Below, piece by piece: positions 52,686 through 61,407 of a stretch of 64,000 nucleotides of DNA. A program made the translations under genes and the position numbers. Source of the DNA: Achromobacter aegrifaciens (lineage in GTDB: Bacteria > Pseudomonadota > Gammaproteobacteria > Burkholderiales > Burkholderiaceae_B). The stretch covers positions 1-64,000 of the forward strand of contig NZ_CADIJY010000022.1 in NCBI RefSeq assembly GCF_902859735.1. The letters run 5' to 3'. The number at the start of each line of letters is the position of its first letter. The first letter of the stretch is position 1. The notes under the pieces were generated by a model. The model ran no database searches and was not told where the DNA came from. It worked only from the letters and a program-made list of their open reading frames with translations.

Positions 52686-53933
52686 ATGGAACATCGCGAA
52701 GTCGTAGTCATAGGAGCGGGGCCGGCAGGCGCGGTCGCCGCCGCCCTGTTGAAGCGCCAAGGACATGACGTCCTGATGCTGGAACGCCAGCAGTTTCCGC
52801 GTTTTTCCATCGGCGAAAGCCTGCTCGCCCATTGCCTGGAATTCGTGGAAGAAGCGGGCATGCTGCCGGCGGTGCAGGCCGCCGGCTTCCAGGTGAAGAA
52901 CGGCGCGGCGTTTGCCTGCGGCGAGCGCTATACCCACTTCGATTTCCGCGACAAGTTCAGCCCCGGCCCCGGCACCACGTTCCAGGTGCAGCGCGCGCAC
53001 TTCGACAAAGTGCTGGCGGACGATGCCGCCCGCCAGGGCGTGGAAGTGCGCTACCTGCAGGAAGTGACGGCGGCCGATTTCGACGGCGACGCCCCCTTGC
53101 TGGATGTGCGCGGCGCCGATGGCGCGTCCTACCAGGTGCAGAGCCGGTTCGTGCTCGATGCCAGCGGCTACGGCCGCGTGCTGGCGCGCCTGCTGGACCT
53201 GGAGCGCCCGTCGTCGATGCCGCCGCGCAAGGCCATCTTCACCCATATCGAGGACCGCATCGACGACCCCGGCTTCGACCGCGAGAAGATCCTGATCAGC
53301 GTGCACCCGGAAGAACGCGGCATCTGGTACTGGCTGATCCCCTTCTCCAACGGCCGCTGCTCGTTCGGCGTCGTGGGCGGCGAAAACCTCTTCGGCGGCC
53401 CCGGCCAGGACCTGATGGCCACGCTGCGCGAGATGGCCGACGCCGCGCCCAATCTCAGGCGCGTCCTGAAGAACGCCGTCTGGGACACGCCCGCCAATAC
53501 CATCGGCGGCTATTCGGCCAGCGTGACGCAGCTGCACGGCCCCGGCTACGCGCTGCTGGGCAACGCGGCGGAATTCCTGGACCCCGTGTTTTCCTCGGGC
53601 GTCACCATCGCCCTGCGCTCGTCCAAGCTGGCGGCCGACGCGCTGCACCGCCAACTGACCGGTGCGCAGGTCGACTGGCAGGCCGAATTCGCCGATCCGC
53701 TGATGGTGGGCGTGGAGACCTTCCGCGCCTATGTCCAGGGCTGGTACAGCGGGGAATTCCAGGATGTGGTCTTCTACGAGAACGCGCAGCCCGAGATCCG
53801 GCGCATGATCAGCTCCATCCTGGCGGGCTACGCCTGGGACCGGAACAACCCCTTCGTCGCCAACCCGCAGCGCCGCCTGCGCATGCTGAGCGAACTTTGC
53901 CGCGGCGCCGAAGCGCAGCCGCTGCCCGCCTGA
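52686..53933 (+). CDS. FAD-dependent oxidoreductase, flavin halogenase-like
   Basis: 415 residues. The FAD motif GAGPAG is at 10-15 in EVVVIGAGPAGAVAAALLKRQGHDV, then FPRFSIGESLL, which is typical of the tryptophan halogenase/geranylgeranyl reductase group, and YALLGNAAEFLDPVFSSGVTIAL, the second FAD block. No clear W-x-W-x-I-P halogenase motif (WYWLIPF only), so reduction or hydroxylation is likelier than halogenation. Matches the ApeN position; may set the oxidation state of the polyene or ring. Confidence 0.82.
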   Translation: MEHREVVVIGAGPAGAVAAALLKRQGHDVLMLERQQFPRFSIGESLLAHCLEFVEEAGMLPAVQAAGFQVKNGAAFACGERYTHFDFRDKFSPGPGTTFQVQRAHFDKVLADDAARQGVEVRYLQEVTAADFDGDAPLLDVRGADGASYQVQSRFVLDASGYGRVLARLLDLERPSSMPPRKAIFTHIEDRIDDPGFDREKILISVHPEERGIWYWLIPFSNGRCSFGVVGGENLFGGPGQDLMATLREMADAAPNLRRVLKNAVWDTPANTIGGYSASVTQLHGPGYALLGNAAEFLDPVFSSGVTIALRSSKLAADALHRQLTGAQVDWQAEFADPLMVGVETFRAYVQGWYSGEFQDVVFYENAQPEIRRMISSILAGYAWDRNNPFVANPQRRLRMLSELCRGAEAQPLPA

Positions 53934-53941
53934 TCCCGACC

Positions 53942-54499
53942 ATGGCCGCCACCCGCTCCTCCTTCCTGTCCGCCGCGCGCACCCTGGGCGCGCTGCTGGC
54001 GCTTGCCCTGCTGGCGGGCTGCGCGGGCGCGCCGCCCTTGCCGGCGGGCAACGCGGACTTCACGCTGCCGCGGCAGCTGCATGTGGTGCAGGCCGTCGCC
54101 GGCCAGCCGCCGCTGGACGCGCTGCTGGTGGTGCAGCGCGAAGGCGCCGCCTTGCGCTGGTCCCTGTTCGATCCCATGGGCGTGCCGCAGGCGCGCCAGA
54201 TGCTGGAACGCGGCCAATGGCGCAACGACGGCTTCCTGCGGCCCAATGCCGGGGCGCGCGATCTGTTCGCCGCCCTGATGTTTGCGTGGACGCCCGAAGC
54301 GGAACTGGATGCGGCCTACGGCGCGGGCAACTGGCGCGCCAGCCGCGAGGACGATGGCGCGGCGCAACGCGAGCTGCTGGACCGCGGCGGTTCGCGCTGG
54401 AGCGTGCGCTGGCCGCAGGCCGCGCAGACCGGCACGTTCATCATCACCACTGCCGACCAGGTCACCTGGCGGATCTCGCCCTTGAAGGAGCAGCCATGA
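53942..54499 (+). CDS. DUF3261 lipoprotein
   Basis: 185 residues with a lipoprotein signal: hydrophobic stretch LGALLALALLAGC, lipid Cys at the LAGC box. The rest resembles DUF3261: FTLPRQLHVVQAVAGQPPLDALLVVQREG, LFDPMGVPQARQMLERGQW, TFIITTADQVTWRISPL. A LolB-like receptor role at the outer membrane for the carrier encoded at 49709 is an inference. Its stop overlaps the next ATG (ATGA). Confidence 0.78.
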   Translation: MAATRSSFLSAARTLGALLALALLAGCAGAPPLPAGNADFTLPRQLHVVQAVAGQPPLDALLVVQREGAALRWSLFDPMGVPQARQMLERGQWRNDGFLRPNAGARDLFAALMFAWTPEAELDAAYGAGNWRASREDDGAAQRELLDRGGSRWSVRWPQAAQTGTFIITTADQVTWRISPLKEQP

Positions 54500-55695
54500 A
54501 CACCTGGTTGGGTACGCCCGGCGTGGTGTGCGCGCTGGGCGCCGGCATCGACGCGGTAGCCCGCGCCGCCTACGCCGGCGACACCTCGGGCATGCGCCCG
54601 CAGCCGGATTGGGTCCATGGCCGCACGCTGACGCTGGGCGGCCATGCGGACGCGCTGCCGCCCATCCCCGACACGCTGCCCGCCCATCACCACAGCCGCA
54701 ACAACCAATTGCTGCTGGCCGCCGCTTTGCAGATCGAACCGCAACTGCGCGCCGCCGTGGCCCGCCATGGCGCCAGCCGCGTCGCCGTCGTGCTGGGCAC
54801 CAGCACTTCCGGCGTCAACGACAATGCGCCGGCCTTCCGCCAACTGGCAGCGCAGGGCGCATGGCCGGACGGCTACGACTACCGCCGCCAGGCGCTGTCG
54901 TCCCCCGCCGCCTTTTTCGCGGACTGGCTGGGCGCCGCCGGCCCCGCCTACACGCTGTCCACGGCCTGCACCTCCAGCGCCCGCGCCCTGCTGTCGGCGC
55001 GCCGCCTGCTCGCCTCGGGCCTGTGCGACGCCGTGGTCTGCGGCGGCGCGGACACCCTGTGCCGCCTGACCATCAACGGCTTCGCCACGCTGGAAGCCAT
55101 CGACGACATGCTGTGCCTGCCCTTCTCTGCCAACCGCCGCGGCATCAACATCGGCGAAGCCGGCGTGCTGTTCCTGATGGAACGCGAGCCCGCAGGGGAG
55201 CGCTCCGTGGCGCTGCTGGGCGGCGGCGCCAGCTCCGACGCCTGGCACATGTCCGCGCCCGAACCCAGCGGCGCCGGCGCGCGGGTAGCCATGCAGGCCG
55301 CGCTGCAATCCGCCGGCGTGGACGCGGCCAGCATAGGCTGGGTCAATCTGCACGGCACCGGCACCCTCCACAACGACGCCATGGAAAGCCAGGCCATGCA
55401 CGCCGTCTTTCCGCAGGGCGTGCCCTGCGCCTCGACCAAGGCGCTTACCGGCCACGCGCTGGGCGCGGCAGGCGCGCTGGAAGCGGCGCTGGCCTGGGCC
55501 ACGCTGTCGGCCGGCAATGCCGAAGGACGGCTGATGCCCCACGTCTGGGACGGGCAGCCCGATCCAACCCTGCCGGCGCTGGATTTCAGCACCGCGCAGC
55601 ACCGCTACGCGCAAGGCCGGCCGCGCCTGGCCATGAGCAATTCCTTCGCCTTCGGCGGCAACAACGCCAGCCTGATCCTGGGAGCCCAAGCATGA
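54496..55695 (+). CDS. apeO: beta-ketoacyl-ACP synthase (first KS)
   Basis: 399 residues with the full catalytic set: nucleophile Cys158 in STACTSSARA, His286 in LHGTGT, and Lys315/His320 in KALTGHALGAAG. Start at the ATGA overlap. It condenses malonyl-ACP with the growing chain. In APE systems this kind of KS (ApeO) and the chain length factor ApeC form the extension pair; pairing here is by analogy. Confidence 0.9.
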   Translation: MNTWLGTPGVVCALGAGIDAVARAAYAGDTSGMRPQPDWVHGRTLTLGGHADALPPIPDTLPAHHHSRNNQLLLAAALQIEPQLRAAVARHGASRVAVVLGTSTSGVNDNAPAFRQLAAQGAWPDGYDYRRQALSSPAAFFADWLGAAGPAYTLSTACTSSARALLSARRLLASGLCDAVVCGGADTLCRLTINGFATLEAIDDMLCLPFSANRRGINIGEAGVLFLMEREPAGERSVALLGGGASSDAWHMSAPEPSGAGARVAMQAALQSAGVDAASIGWVNLHGTGTLHNDAMESQAMHAVFPQGVPCASTKALTGHALGAAGALEAALAWATLSAGNAEGRLMPHVWDGQPDPTLPALDFSTAQHRYAQGRPRLAMSNSFAFGGNNASLILGAQA

Positions 55696-56147
55696 CGACC
55701 TGGCCGGTATCCAGCCTGCTGCCGCACGCCGGCGACATGATCCTGATCGACGAGGTCTGCAGCCACGACGCCGACAGCCTGACCGCGCGCGCCGTGGTCA
55801 GGCCCGGCCCCTACTCGCTGCCCGACGGCTCATTGCCGCCATGGCTGGGCATGGAGCTGATGGCGCAGGCCGTGGGCGCCTGGGCCGGCTGCCAGGCGCG
55901 CCAGGCAGGCGAACCCGTCAAACTGGGCTTTCTGCTCGGCACCCGGCGCTACGAAAGCCACGCCGACGCGCTGCCCGCCGGCGCCCGCCTGACCATACAT
56001 GCGCGCCGCGGGCTGATCGACGCCAGCGGCATGAGCGTCTTCGAATGCGAACTGCGCGACGACGCGCGCCTGCTGGCCGAGGCCAGGCTGAACGTCTATC
56101 AGCCCAAGGACCCCGCCGCTTTTATCCAGGAAGAATCACCCGAATGA
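55692..56147 (+). CDS. apeP: hot-dog 3-hydroxyacyl-ACP dehydratase
   Basis: 151 residues. FabZ-like opening SLLPHAGDMILIDEV carries the catalytic-region His, and PPWLGMELMAQAVGAWAGCQA is the central helix of this group. It dehydrates 3-hydroxyacyl-ACP; a second dehydratase domain is fused to the ligase at 45917, so the two probably act on different chain lengths or as a heterodimer. ATGA overlaps on both sides. Confidence 0.87.
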   Translation: MTTWPVSSLLPHAGDMILIDEVCSHDADSLTARAVVRPGPYSLPDGSLPPWLGMELMAQAVGAWAGCQARQAGEPVKLGFLLGTRRYESHADALPAGARLTIHARRGLIDASGMSVFECELRDDARLLAEARLNVYQPKDPAAFIQEESPE

Positions 56148-56875
56148 GCACCGCCCCCATACTCGTAACCGGCTCGAGCCGCGGCATCGGCCGCGCCATC
56201 GCGCTGGCCCTGGCCGACGCCGGCCACGACCTGGTGCTGCACTGCCGCCAGCGGCTCGACCAGGCGCAAGCCGTGCAGGCCGAAGTCCAGGCGCGCGGAC
56301 GCCAGGCGCGCGTGCTGCAATTCGATGTGGCGGACCGCCAGCAATGCGCCGCCGCCCTGCAGGCCGACATCGACGCGCACGGCGCCTATTACGGCGTGGT
56401 CCTCAACGCCGGCCTGACCCGCGACGGCGCGTTTCCCGCTTTGACAGGCGACGATTGGGACCAGGTGCTGCGCACCAATCTCGACGGCTTCTACAACGTG
56501 CTCAGTCCGCTCGCCATGCCCATGATCCGCCGCCGCGCGCCTGGCCGCGTGGTCTGCATGGCGTCCGTGTCCGGCCTGATCGGCAACCGCGGCCAGGTGA
56601 ACTACAGCGCCTCCAAGGCCGGCCTCATCGGCGCCGCGAAAGCTCTGGCCGTGGAACTGGCCAAGCGCCAGATCACCGTCAACTGCGTGGCGCCGGGCCT
56701 GATCGACACCGACATGATCGACGAGCACGTGCCGGTCGAGGAAATCCTGAAGGCCGTGCCCGCGCAACGCATGGGGCGGCCCGAGGAAGTGGCCGCCGCC
56801 GTCGTATTCCTGATGTCTCCCGGCGCCGCCTACATCACGCGCCAGGTCATCGCCGTCAACGGAGGGCTGTGCTGA
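56144..56875 (+). CDS. apeQ: 3-ketoacyl-ACP reductase
   Basis: 243 residues, FabG-like SDR: TGSSRGIG at 9-16, LNAGLTRDGAF in place of NNAG, and the catalytic Ser141-Tyr154-Lys158 in ASVSGLIGNRGQVNYSASK. It reduces the 3-keto group with NADPH in each round of extension. It overlaps the dehydratase by four bases and shares a TGATG junction with the last KS. Confidence 0.92.
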   Translation: MSTAPILVTGSSRGIGRAIALALADAGHDLVLHCRQRLDQAQAVQAEVQARGRQARVLQFDVADRQQCAAALQADIDAHGAYYGVVLNAGLTRDGAFPALTGDDWDQVLRTNLDGFYNVLSPLAMPMIRRRAPGRVVCMASVSGLIGNRGQVNYSASKAGLIGAAKALAVELAKRQITVNCVAPGLIDTDMIDEHVPVEEILKAVPAQRMGRPEEVAAAVVFLMSPGAAYITRQVIAVNGGLC

Positions 56876-58098
56876 TGAAACGCGTCGTCATCACCGGCAT
56901 GGGCGGCATCAGCGCGCTCGGCAACGACTGGTCCAGCGTGCAGCAGGCGTTCCAGGCGGGGCGCAGCGCGATCCGCGTCATGCCCGACTGGTCGCGCTAC
57001 GCCGAACTGAACACCCGCCTGGCCGGCCCCATCGAAGGCTTCCAGACGCCCGCGCACTGGACCCGCAAGCAGTTGCGCAGCATGGGACGGGTTTCCCAGC
57101 TGGCGGTGCGCGCCGCGGAACTGGCGCTGGACGACGCGGCGCTGCTGGGCGACCCATGCATCGCCGACGGGCGCATGGGCGTGGCCTGCGGCTCCTCGGT
57201 GGGCAGCACGGCGGAAATCCGCGCCTTCGGCAACATGCTGCTCAACGGCGTCACGGACGACCTGAACGCCAATTCCTACGTCCGCATGATGCCCCACACC
57301 ACCGCGGCCAACGTCGGCATCTTCTTCGAGCTGAAGGGCCGCATCATCCCGACCTCCAGCGCCTGCACCTCGGGCAGCCAGGGCATAGGCTACGCCTACG
57401 AAGCCATCCGCTACGGCCGCCAGGAGCTGATGCTGGCGGGCGGCGCGGAAGAGCTCTGCGCCAGCGAAGCCCTGGTGTTCGACGCGCTCTACGCGACCAG
57501 CCAGAAAAACGACACGCCCGAACTCACGCCCCGCCCCTACGACCGCGACCGCGACGGCCTGGTGATCGGCGAAGGCGGCGGCATGCTGGTGCTGGAATCG
57601 CTGGACCACGCACTGGCGCGCGGCGCGCGCATCCACGCGGAAATCGTCGGCTTCGGCAGCAATTCGGACGGCACGCACATCACCCGCCCCGAGGCCGGCA
57701 CCATGCGCATCGCCATGGAAATGGCGCTGGCCGACGCGGGCCTGCCGCCGCAAGCCATCGGCTACGTCAACGGCCACGGCACCGCCACGGAACAGGGCGA
57801 CATCGCCGAAACGCAGGCCACGCACGGCCTGTTCGGCAGCCGCATGCCCATCAGCTCGCAAAAGAGCTACCTGGGCCACACCCTGGGCGCCTGCGGCGTG
57901 CTGGAGTCGTGGTTCAGCATTGAAATGCTCAACCGCGACTGGTATGCGCCCACGCTCAATCTGCGCAACGTCGACCCGCGCTGCGGCGAACTCGACTACC
58001 TGACCGAGGGCCGCAACATGAGCAACGAATATGTCATGAACAACAACTTCGCCTTTGGCGGCATCAACACCTCGTTGATCTTCCGCCGCTGGCGCTGA
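56875..58098 (+). CDS. apeR: beta-ketoacyl-ACP synthase (second KS)
   Basis: 407 residues, FabF-like, with Cys164 in SSACTSGSQ, His301 in NGHGTATE and Lys330/His335 in QKSYLGHTLGACG. Distinct from the KS at 54496, so each may handle a different phase, such as first condensation on the aryl starter versus later rounds. Last gene of the tightly overlapping cluster; the next gene is 47 bases away. Confidence 0.92.
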   Translation: MKRVVITGMGGISALGNDWSSVQQAFQAGRSAIRVMPDWSRYAELNTRLAGPIEGFQTPAHWTRKQLRSMGRVSQLAVRAAELALDDAALLGDPCIADGRMGVACGSSVGSTAEIRAFGNMLLNGVTDDLNANSYVRMMPHTTAANVGIFFELKGRIIPTSSACTSGSQGIGYAYEAIRYGRQELMLAGGAEELCASEALVFDALYATSQKNDTPELTPRPYDRDRDGLVIGEGGGMLVLESLDHALARGARIHAEIVGFGSNSDGTHITRPEAGTMRIAMEMALADAGLPPQAIGYVNGHGTATEQGDIAETQATHGLFGSRMPISSQKSYLGHTLGACGVLESWFSIEMLNRDWYAPTLNLRNVDPRCGELDYLTEGRNMSNEYVMNNNFAFGGINTSLIFRRWR

Positions 58099-58145
58099 AG
58101 TTCGCAATATCCGCGTTTTTCCCTCTCACGAATGGAATGCCTGTC

Positions 58146-58586
58146 ATGAACGTTTCTTACAAGCTGTCCGCCGCCCTGCTTTTGTCGCTCGCATGCTCGG
58201 CGCAAGCCCTGGCTGCGGATCGTACTGTCCATCTGCCCATGCAGGCCGCAGTCGAAGCCGCCCAGGCCGCCGGCAAGATCGACGGCAGCGTCAAGTTCTA
58301 CCTTGCCGGCACCGGCCCCAAGGGCACGGTGCTGGAATCCGGCGTCGTCACCAACCGCAAGACCAACGCCTTCGCCAAGAAGGACGAGGACGCCTGCCTG
58401 TGGGTGGCCCAATCCGCCATCATCGCCCTTCACGAAGCGGCCAAGAAGGCCGGTGCGAACGCGGTGACCAATATCATCAGCTACTACCGCAAGAACGAAT
58501 ACAGCAGCAAGACCGACTATGAATGCCATGCCGGCGCGATGGTGGCCGGCGTCGCCCTGCGTGGCGACCTGGCCAAGGTAAAGTAA
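58146..58586 (+). CDS. secreted small protein of the excinuclease-ATPase-annotated / YbjQ-like type
   Basis: 146 residues from the second ATG (an ATG three codons upstream is also possible). Signal peptide MNVSYKLSAALLLSLACSAQALA. The mature part has KIDGSVKFYLAG, DACLWVAQSAIIALHEAAKKAGANAVTNIIS and HAGAMVAGVAL, a layout like YbjQ-type heavy-metal-associated domains, where a GANAV block is conserved; two Cys residues could form a disulfide. Function unknown. It may belong to the APE operon by position only. Confidence 0.65.
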   Translation: MNVSYKLSAALLLSLACSAQALAADRTVHLPMQAAVEAAQAAGKIDGSVKFYLAGTGPKGTVLESGVVTNRKTNAFAKKDEDACLWVAQSAIIALHEAAKKAGANAVTNIISYYRKNEYSSKTDYECHAGAMVAGVALRGDLAKVK

Positions 58587-58609
58587 GCAAGGTGAACCGG
58601 CGCCCGCGG

Positions 58610-58677
58610 GAACACGCCCGCCGCGGGAAATCGCCCGCCGCCGGGAATCGCCCGCCGCCGGAAATCGCCGGCCGCCG
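58610..58677. repeat. four tandem 17-bp repeats
   Basis: Units start at 58610, 58627, 58644 and 58661, with consensus GAAATCGCCCGCCGCCG and one to four differences each. They lie in the 133-bp gap between the secreted protein and yqeY, 42 bases before the yqeY start. Confidence 0.75.
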
Positions 58678-58719
58678 GTTTAAACTGCTTGTTTGTCGCA
58701 ACACCACAAAGGTTTACCC

Positions 58720-59181
58720 ATGAGCACTGCTACGCTCAAGACCCGCCTCTCCGATGCCGTCAAGGACGCGATGCGCGCCAAGGCCGCCGAACGCCTGACC
58801 ACGCTGCGCTTCCTGCTGGCTGCCGTCAAGCAGAAGGAAGTGGACGAACGCCGCGACCTGAACGACGCCGAGATCACGGCCATCATCGAAAAGCAGGTCA
58901 AACAGCGCCGCGAGTCCATCGCCGCGTTCGAACAGGCCGGCCGCACCGAAACCGCCGAACAGGAAAAGGCCGAACTGCTGGTGCTGCAGGAATTCCTGCC
59001 GCAAGCCGCCACGCCCGAGGAAGTCTCGGCCGCCATCGACGCCGCGCTGGCGGAAGTGGCCGCGCAGGGCGTGACCGGCGCGCCCGCCATGGGCAAGGTC
59101 ATGGCGCTGCTGAAGCAGGCCCTGGCCGGCCGCGCCGACATGACGGCGCTGTCACAGCAAGTGAAGGCCCGCCTGGCCTGA
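58720..59181 (+). CDS. yqeY: GatB/YqeY-domain protein
   Basis: 153 residues, full-length YqeY: LKTRLSDAVKDAMRAKAAERLTTLRFLLAAVKQKEVDERR, then EKAELLVLQEFLPQAATPEEV and MGKVMALLKQALAGRADM. The family shares the tail domain of GatB and is thought to touch tRNA-linked steps, but its function is not settled. Start at the ATG of MSTATLK. The gene usually sits near rpsU/dnaG in many bacteria, which are absent here. Confidence 0.9.
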   Translation: MSTATLKTRLSDAVKDAMRAKAAERLTTLRFLLAAVKQKEVDERRDLNDAEITAIIEKQVKQRRESIAAFEQAGRTETAEQEKAELLVLQEFLPQAATPEEVSAAIDAALAEVAAQGVTGAPAMGKVMALLKQALAGRADMTALSQQVKARLA

Positions 59182-59246
59182 GTCCGCACATGCCTGGCTG
59201 CCGTTCGGCTTCCAGCCAGACACGGTAGCCAGCCGCCCCGCTCGGC

Positions 59247-60326
59247 TCAGAACGCGCCCCCGAACAGATCGGGCTGGCGCGACTGCTCCTGCGGGTCGGC
59301 GAAATTGCTCATCCCCACCCCCGCCAGCCGGTACAGCGTTTCCGGCGGCAAGTCCACGCGCTCGCACAGCAGCCTGGCGACGGCGGCCAGCTCCACCGCC
59401 GATCCGGGCGGGTTCAGGCTGGTCTGGCTGCGCGTCAGGATGCGGAAACGGTCCGTCTTCAACTTGAGCACCACGGTACGGCCCAGGGCGCCCTTCTTCA
59501 ACGCCTGGTCCCACACCCGTTCCGCCATGCGGTCGATGGCCTCGCCCACCGCGTCCAGGCGGATATCCTGCGAGAACGTCGTCTCCGACGATACCTGCTG
59601 CAAAGGCTGATCCGTCTGCACCTCGCGCTCGTCGATGCCGCGCGCCAATTCGTACAGGCGCCGGCCATAGCGGCCGAAGTAATGCTCCAGCTCCTGGGCG
59701 CTGTGCGTGGCCAGGTCTCCCACGGTATGGATGCCCAGTTGCTCCAGGCGCGCCTGCGTCACCTTGCCCACGCCCGGCACTTTGCGCACCGGCAAGGGCT
59801 CCAGAAAGGCCAGCACCTTGGCGGGCCGGACCACGAACAGGCCGTCCGGCTTGTTCCAGTCGGACGCGATCTTGGCCAGGAATTTATTGGGCGCGACTCC
59901 CGCCGAGGCCGTCAGCCCGGTTTCCTCGCGGATCTGCTGCCGGATGACTTGCGCGACCTCGGTGGCCGAGGGCAGACCCAGCTTGTTGACGGTAACGTCG
60001 AGGTAGGCCTCGTCCAGCGACAAGGGTTCGATCATGTCGGTATGGCGGGCAAAGATCTGCCTGACCTGGCGCGAGACCTCGCGGTAGCGGTTGAAATCCG
60101 GCGGCACGTAGATCGCATGGGGACACAGGCGCTCCGCGCGGGCGGCGGACATGGCCGAATGGATGCCGAACCGCCGCGCCTCGTAGGACGCGGCGCACAC
60201 CACCGAGCGCGGTCCGGTCCAGGCCACGACCACGGGCTTGCCGCGCAGTTCGGGGTTGTCGCGCTGTTCCACGGAGGCATAGAACGCGTCCATGTCCACG
60301 TGCACGATCTTCCGTAATTCAATCAT
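59247..60326 (-). CDS. dinB: DNA polymerase IV
   Basis: 359 residues, Y-family. The metal-binding Asp11/Asp13 lie in [14 protein letters not shown] and Asp105-Glu106 in SLDEAYLD; the [12 protein letters not shown] steric-gate region follows the finger domain; thumb [14 protein letters not shown]; little finger TTFSQDI to the end; C-terminal beta-clamp peptide QPDLF. It copies across damaged bases with low fidelity. No LexA-like box was identified in the short gap before the divergent thioesterase. Confidence 0.95.
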   Translation of the reverse strand: MIELRKIVHVDMDAFYASVEQRDNPELRGKPVVVAWTGPRSVVCAASYEARRFGIHSAMSAARAERLCPHAIYVPPDFNRYREVSRQVRQIFARHTDMIEPLSLDEAYLDVTVNKLGLPSATEVAQVIRQQIREETGLTASAGVAPNKFLAKIASDWNKPDGLFVVRPAKVLAFLEPLPVRKVPGVGKVTQARLEQLGIHTVGDLATHSAQELEHYFGRYGRRLYELARGIDEREVQTDQPLQQVSSETTFSQDIRLDAVGEAIDRMAERVWDQALKKGALGRTVVLKLKTDRFRILTRSQTSLNPPGSAVELAAVARLLCERVDLPPETLYRLAGVGMSNFADPQEQSRQPDLFGGAF

Positions 60327-60428
60327 GGTGGTGATGCCCCCATGAGCCGTTCATCGCCTGAAACCCCGTGGCAAAACATATATTATGACCGCCGACAACC
60401 GACTTTCCATTCCTGCCCGCAACGGTCC

Positions 60429-60851
60429 ATGACTGCAGCCTCCACGCCTCAAACCGACTACTTCGGCCTGACCATCCCCTTCATGCATTTCATCGGCCTG
60501 GTGCCCGAGAGCATCGCGCCGGCCTATGCCCGTACCTCGCTGCCCTGGCGCGCCGACCTGACCAACAGCCGCGGCGACGTGCATGGAGGCACGCTGATGA
60601 GCGTGCTGGACTTCACGCTCAGCGCCGCCGCCCGCGGCTCGGCCGACGGCACGGAAGGCATGGCCACCATCGACATGAACACCTCGTTCCTGTCGCCCGG
60701 CACGGGCGACCTGGTGATCGAGGCGCGCTGCCTGCGCAAAGGGGCGTCGATCGCCTTCTGCGAAGGCGAGGTCCGGCGCGCCGACGGCGAGCTGGTGGCG
60801 CGCGCCACCGCCACCTTCAAGATCATCCGCCGCCGCCCGGGCGGGGACTGA
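60429..60851 (+). CDS. PaaI-type hot-dog thioesterase
   Basis: 140 residues from the ATG of [23 protein letters not shown]. PaaI/HGG motif: [23 protein letters not shown], where the HGG motif and the following Asp bind the thioester, and [26 protein letters not shown]. It hydrolyses aryl- or acyl-CoA. It lies divergent from dinB. Separate from the 4HBT thioesterase of the APE cluster. Confidence 0.88.
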   Translation: MTAASTPQTDYFGLTIPFMHFIGLVPESIAPAYARTSLPWRADLTNSRGDVHGGTLMSVLDFTLSAAARGSADGTEGMATIDMNTSFLSPGTGDLVIEARCLRKGASIAFCEGEVRRADGELVARATATFKIIRRRPGGD

Positions 60852-60887
60852 GCGCGCCGGCGGCGGCAAGCCGCCAGCGCCCGCGCA

Positions 60888-61340
60888 TCAGTTGGGCAGG
60901 TCGCGCGAAGGCTTGACCGGCGGGCGCGGATCCAGCGGCATATAGCTGCTGCAAGACACCAGGCTGTAATAGACGGCGTCCTGCATCGCGCGCATGGCGG
61001 CCGCGTCCCAGGTGCCCTTGCCCCACACCGCGATGCGCACATCGGTGGTCTTGGGGCCGGCCGCCTTCAATTCGACCCGCGTCATCTCATTGTCGCTATA
61101 GGGCGCCAGCACCTGCACCACGCCGGACTGCGCGCTTTCGTTCATGGTGTCCACCACGCGATAGGCGTTGTCGGTGCTGCGCAGGCACGCATTGGCCTGC
61201 CGGATCGCCGCGTCGTAGGCGTCCTTGAAGGCCACCGGGGCCTTGAATTCGCTGTGCGGCGACGTGCCGGGCGAAATGCCCATCGAGCAGCCCGCCAGGC
61301 CCAGGGCCAGCGCCGAAGCCGCGACCAGTTTCCAGTACAT
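60888..61340 (-). CDS. outer-membrane lipoprotein, unknown function
   Basis: 150 residues with a lipoprotein signal MYWKLVAASALALGLAGC (lipid Cys18) followed by Ser at +2, which predicts outer-membrane sorting. The mature part carries AFKDAYDAAIRQANACLRST and two further Cys near the end (SCSSY). It resembles small Bordetella/Achromobacter lipoproteins of unknown role. Convergent with the thioesterase gene. Confidence 0.75.
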   Translation of the reverse strand: MYWKLVAASALALGLAGCSMGISPGTSPHSEFKAPVAFKDAYDAAIRQANACLRSTDNAYRVVDTMNESAQSGVVQVLAPYSDNEMTRVELKAAGPKTTDVRIAVWGKGTWDAAAMRAMQDAVYYSLVSCSSYMPLDPRPPVKPSRDLPN

Positions 61341-61407
61341 GTGTATCTCCAGATCAGTGCCCGCGATTATCCCGCATATCGGCTGCGCGCGATAAGCGCA
61401 GCCGCGT

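Noticed and set aside
50763-53654. Very long open frame antisense to the MMPL and FAD oxidoreductase genes
   Set aside because: Composition is His/Gln/Arg-rich, typical of the reverse complement of a high-GC gene, and the sense strand carries clear domain motifs.
52686-53933. Flavin-dependent halogenase in the pigment cluster
   Set aside because: The fold family fits, but the W-x-W-x-I-P halogenase motif is not seen (WYWLIPF only), so halogenation is not claimed.
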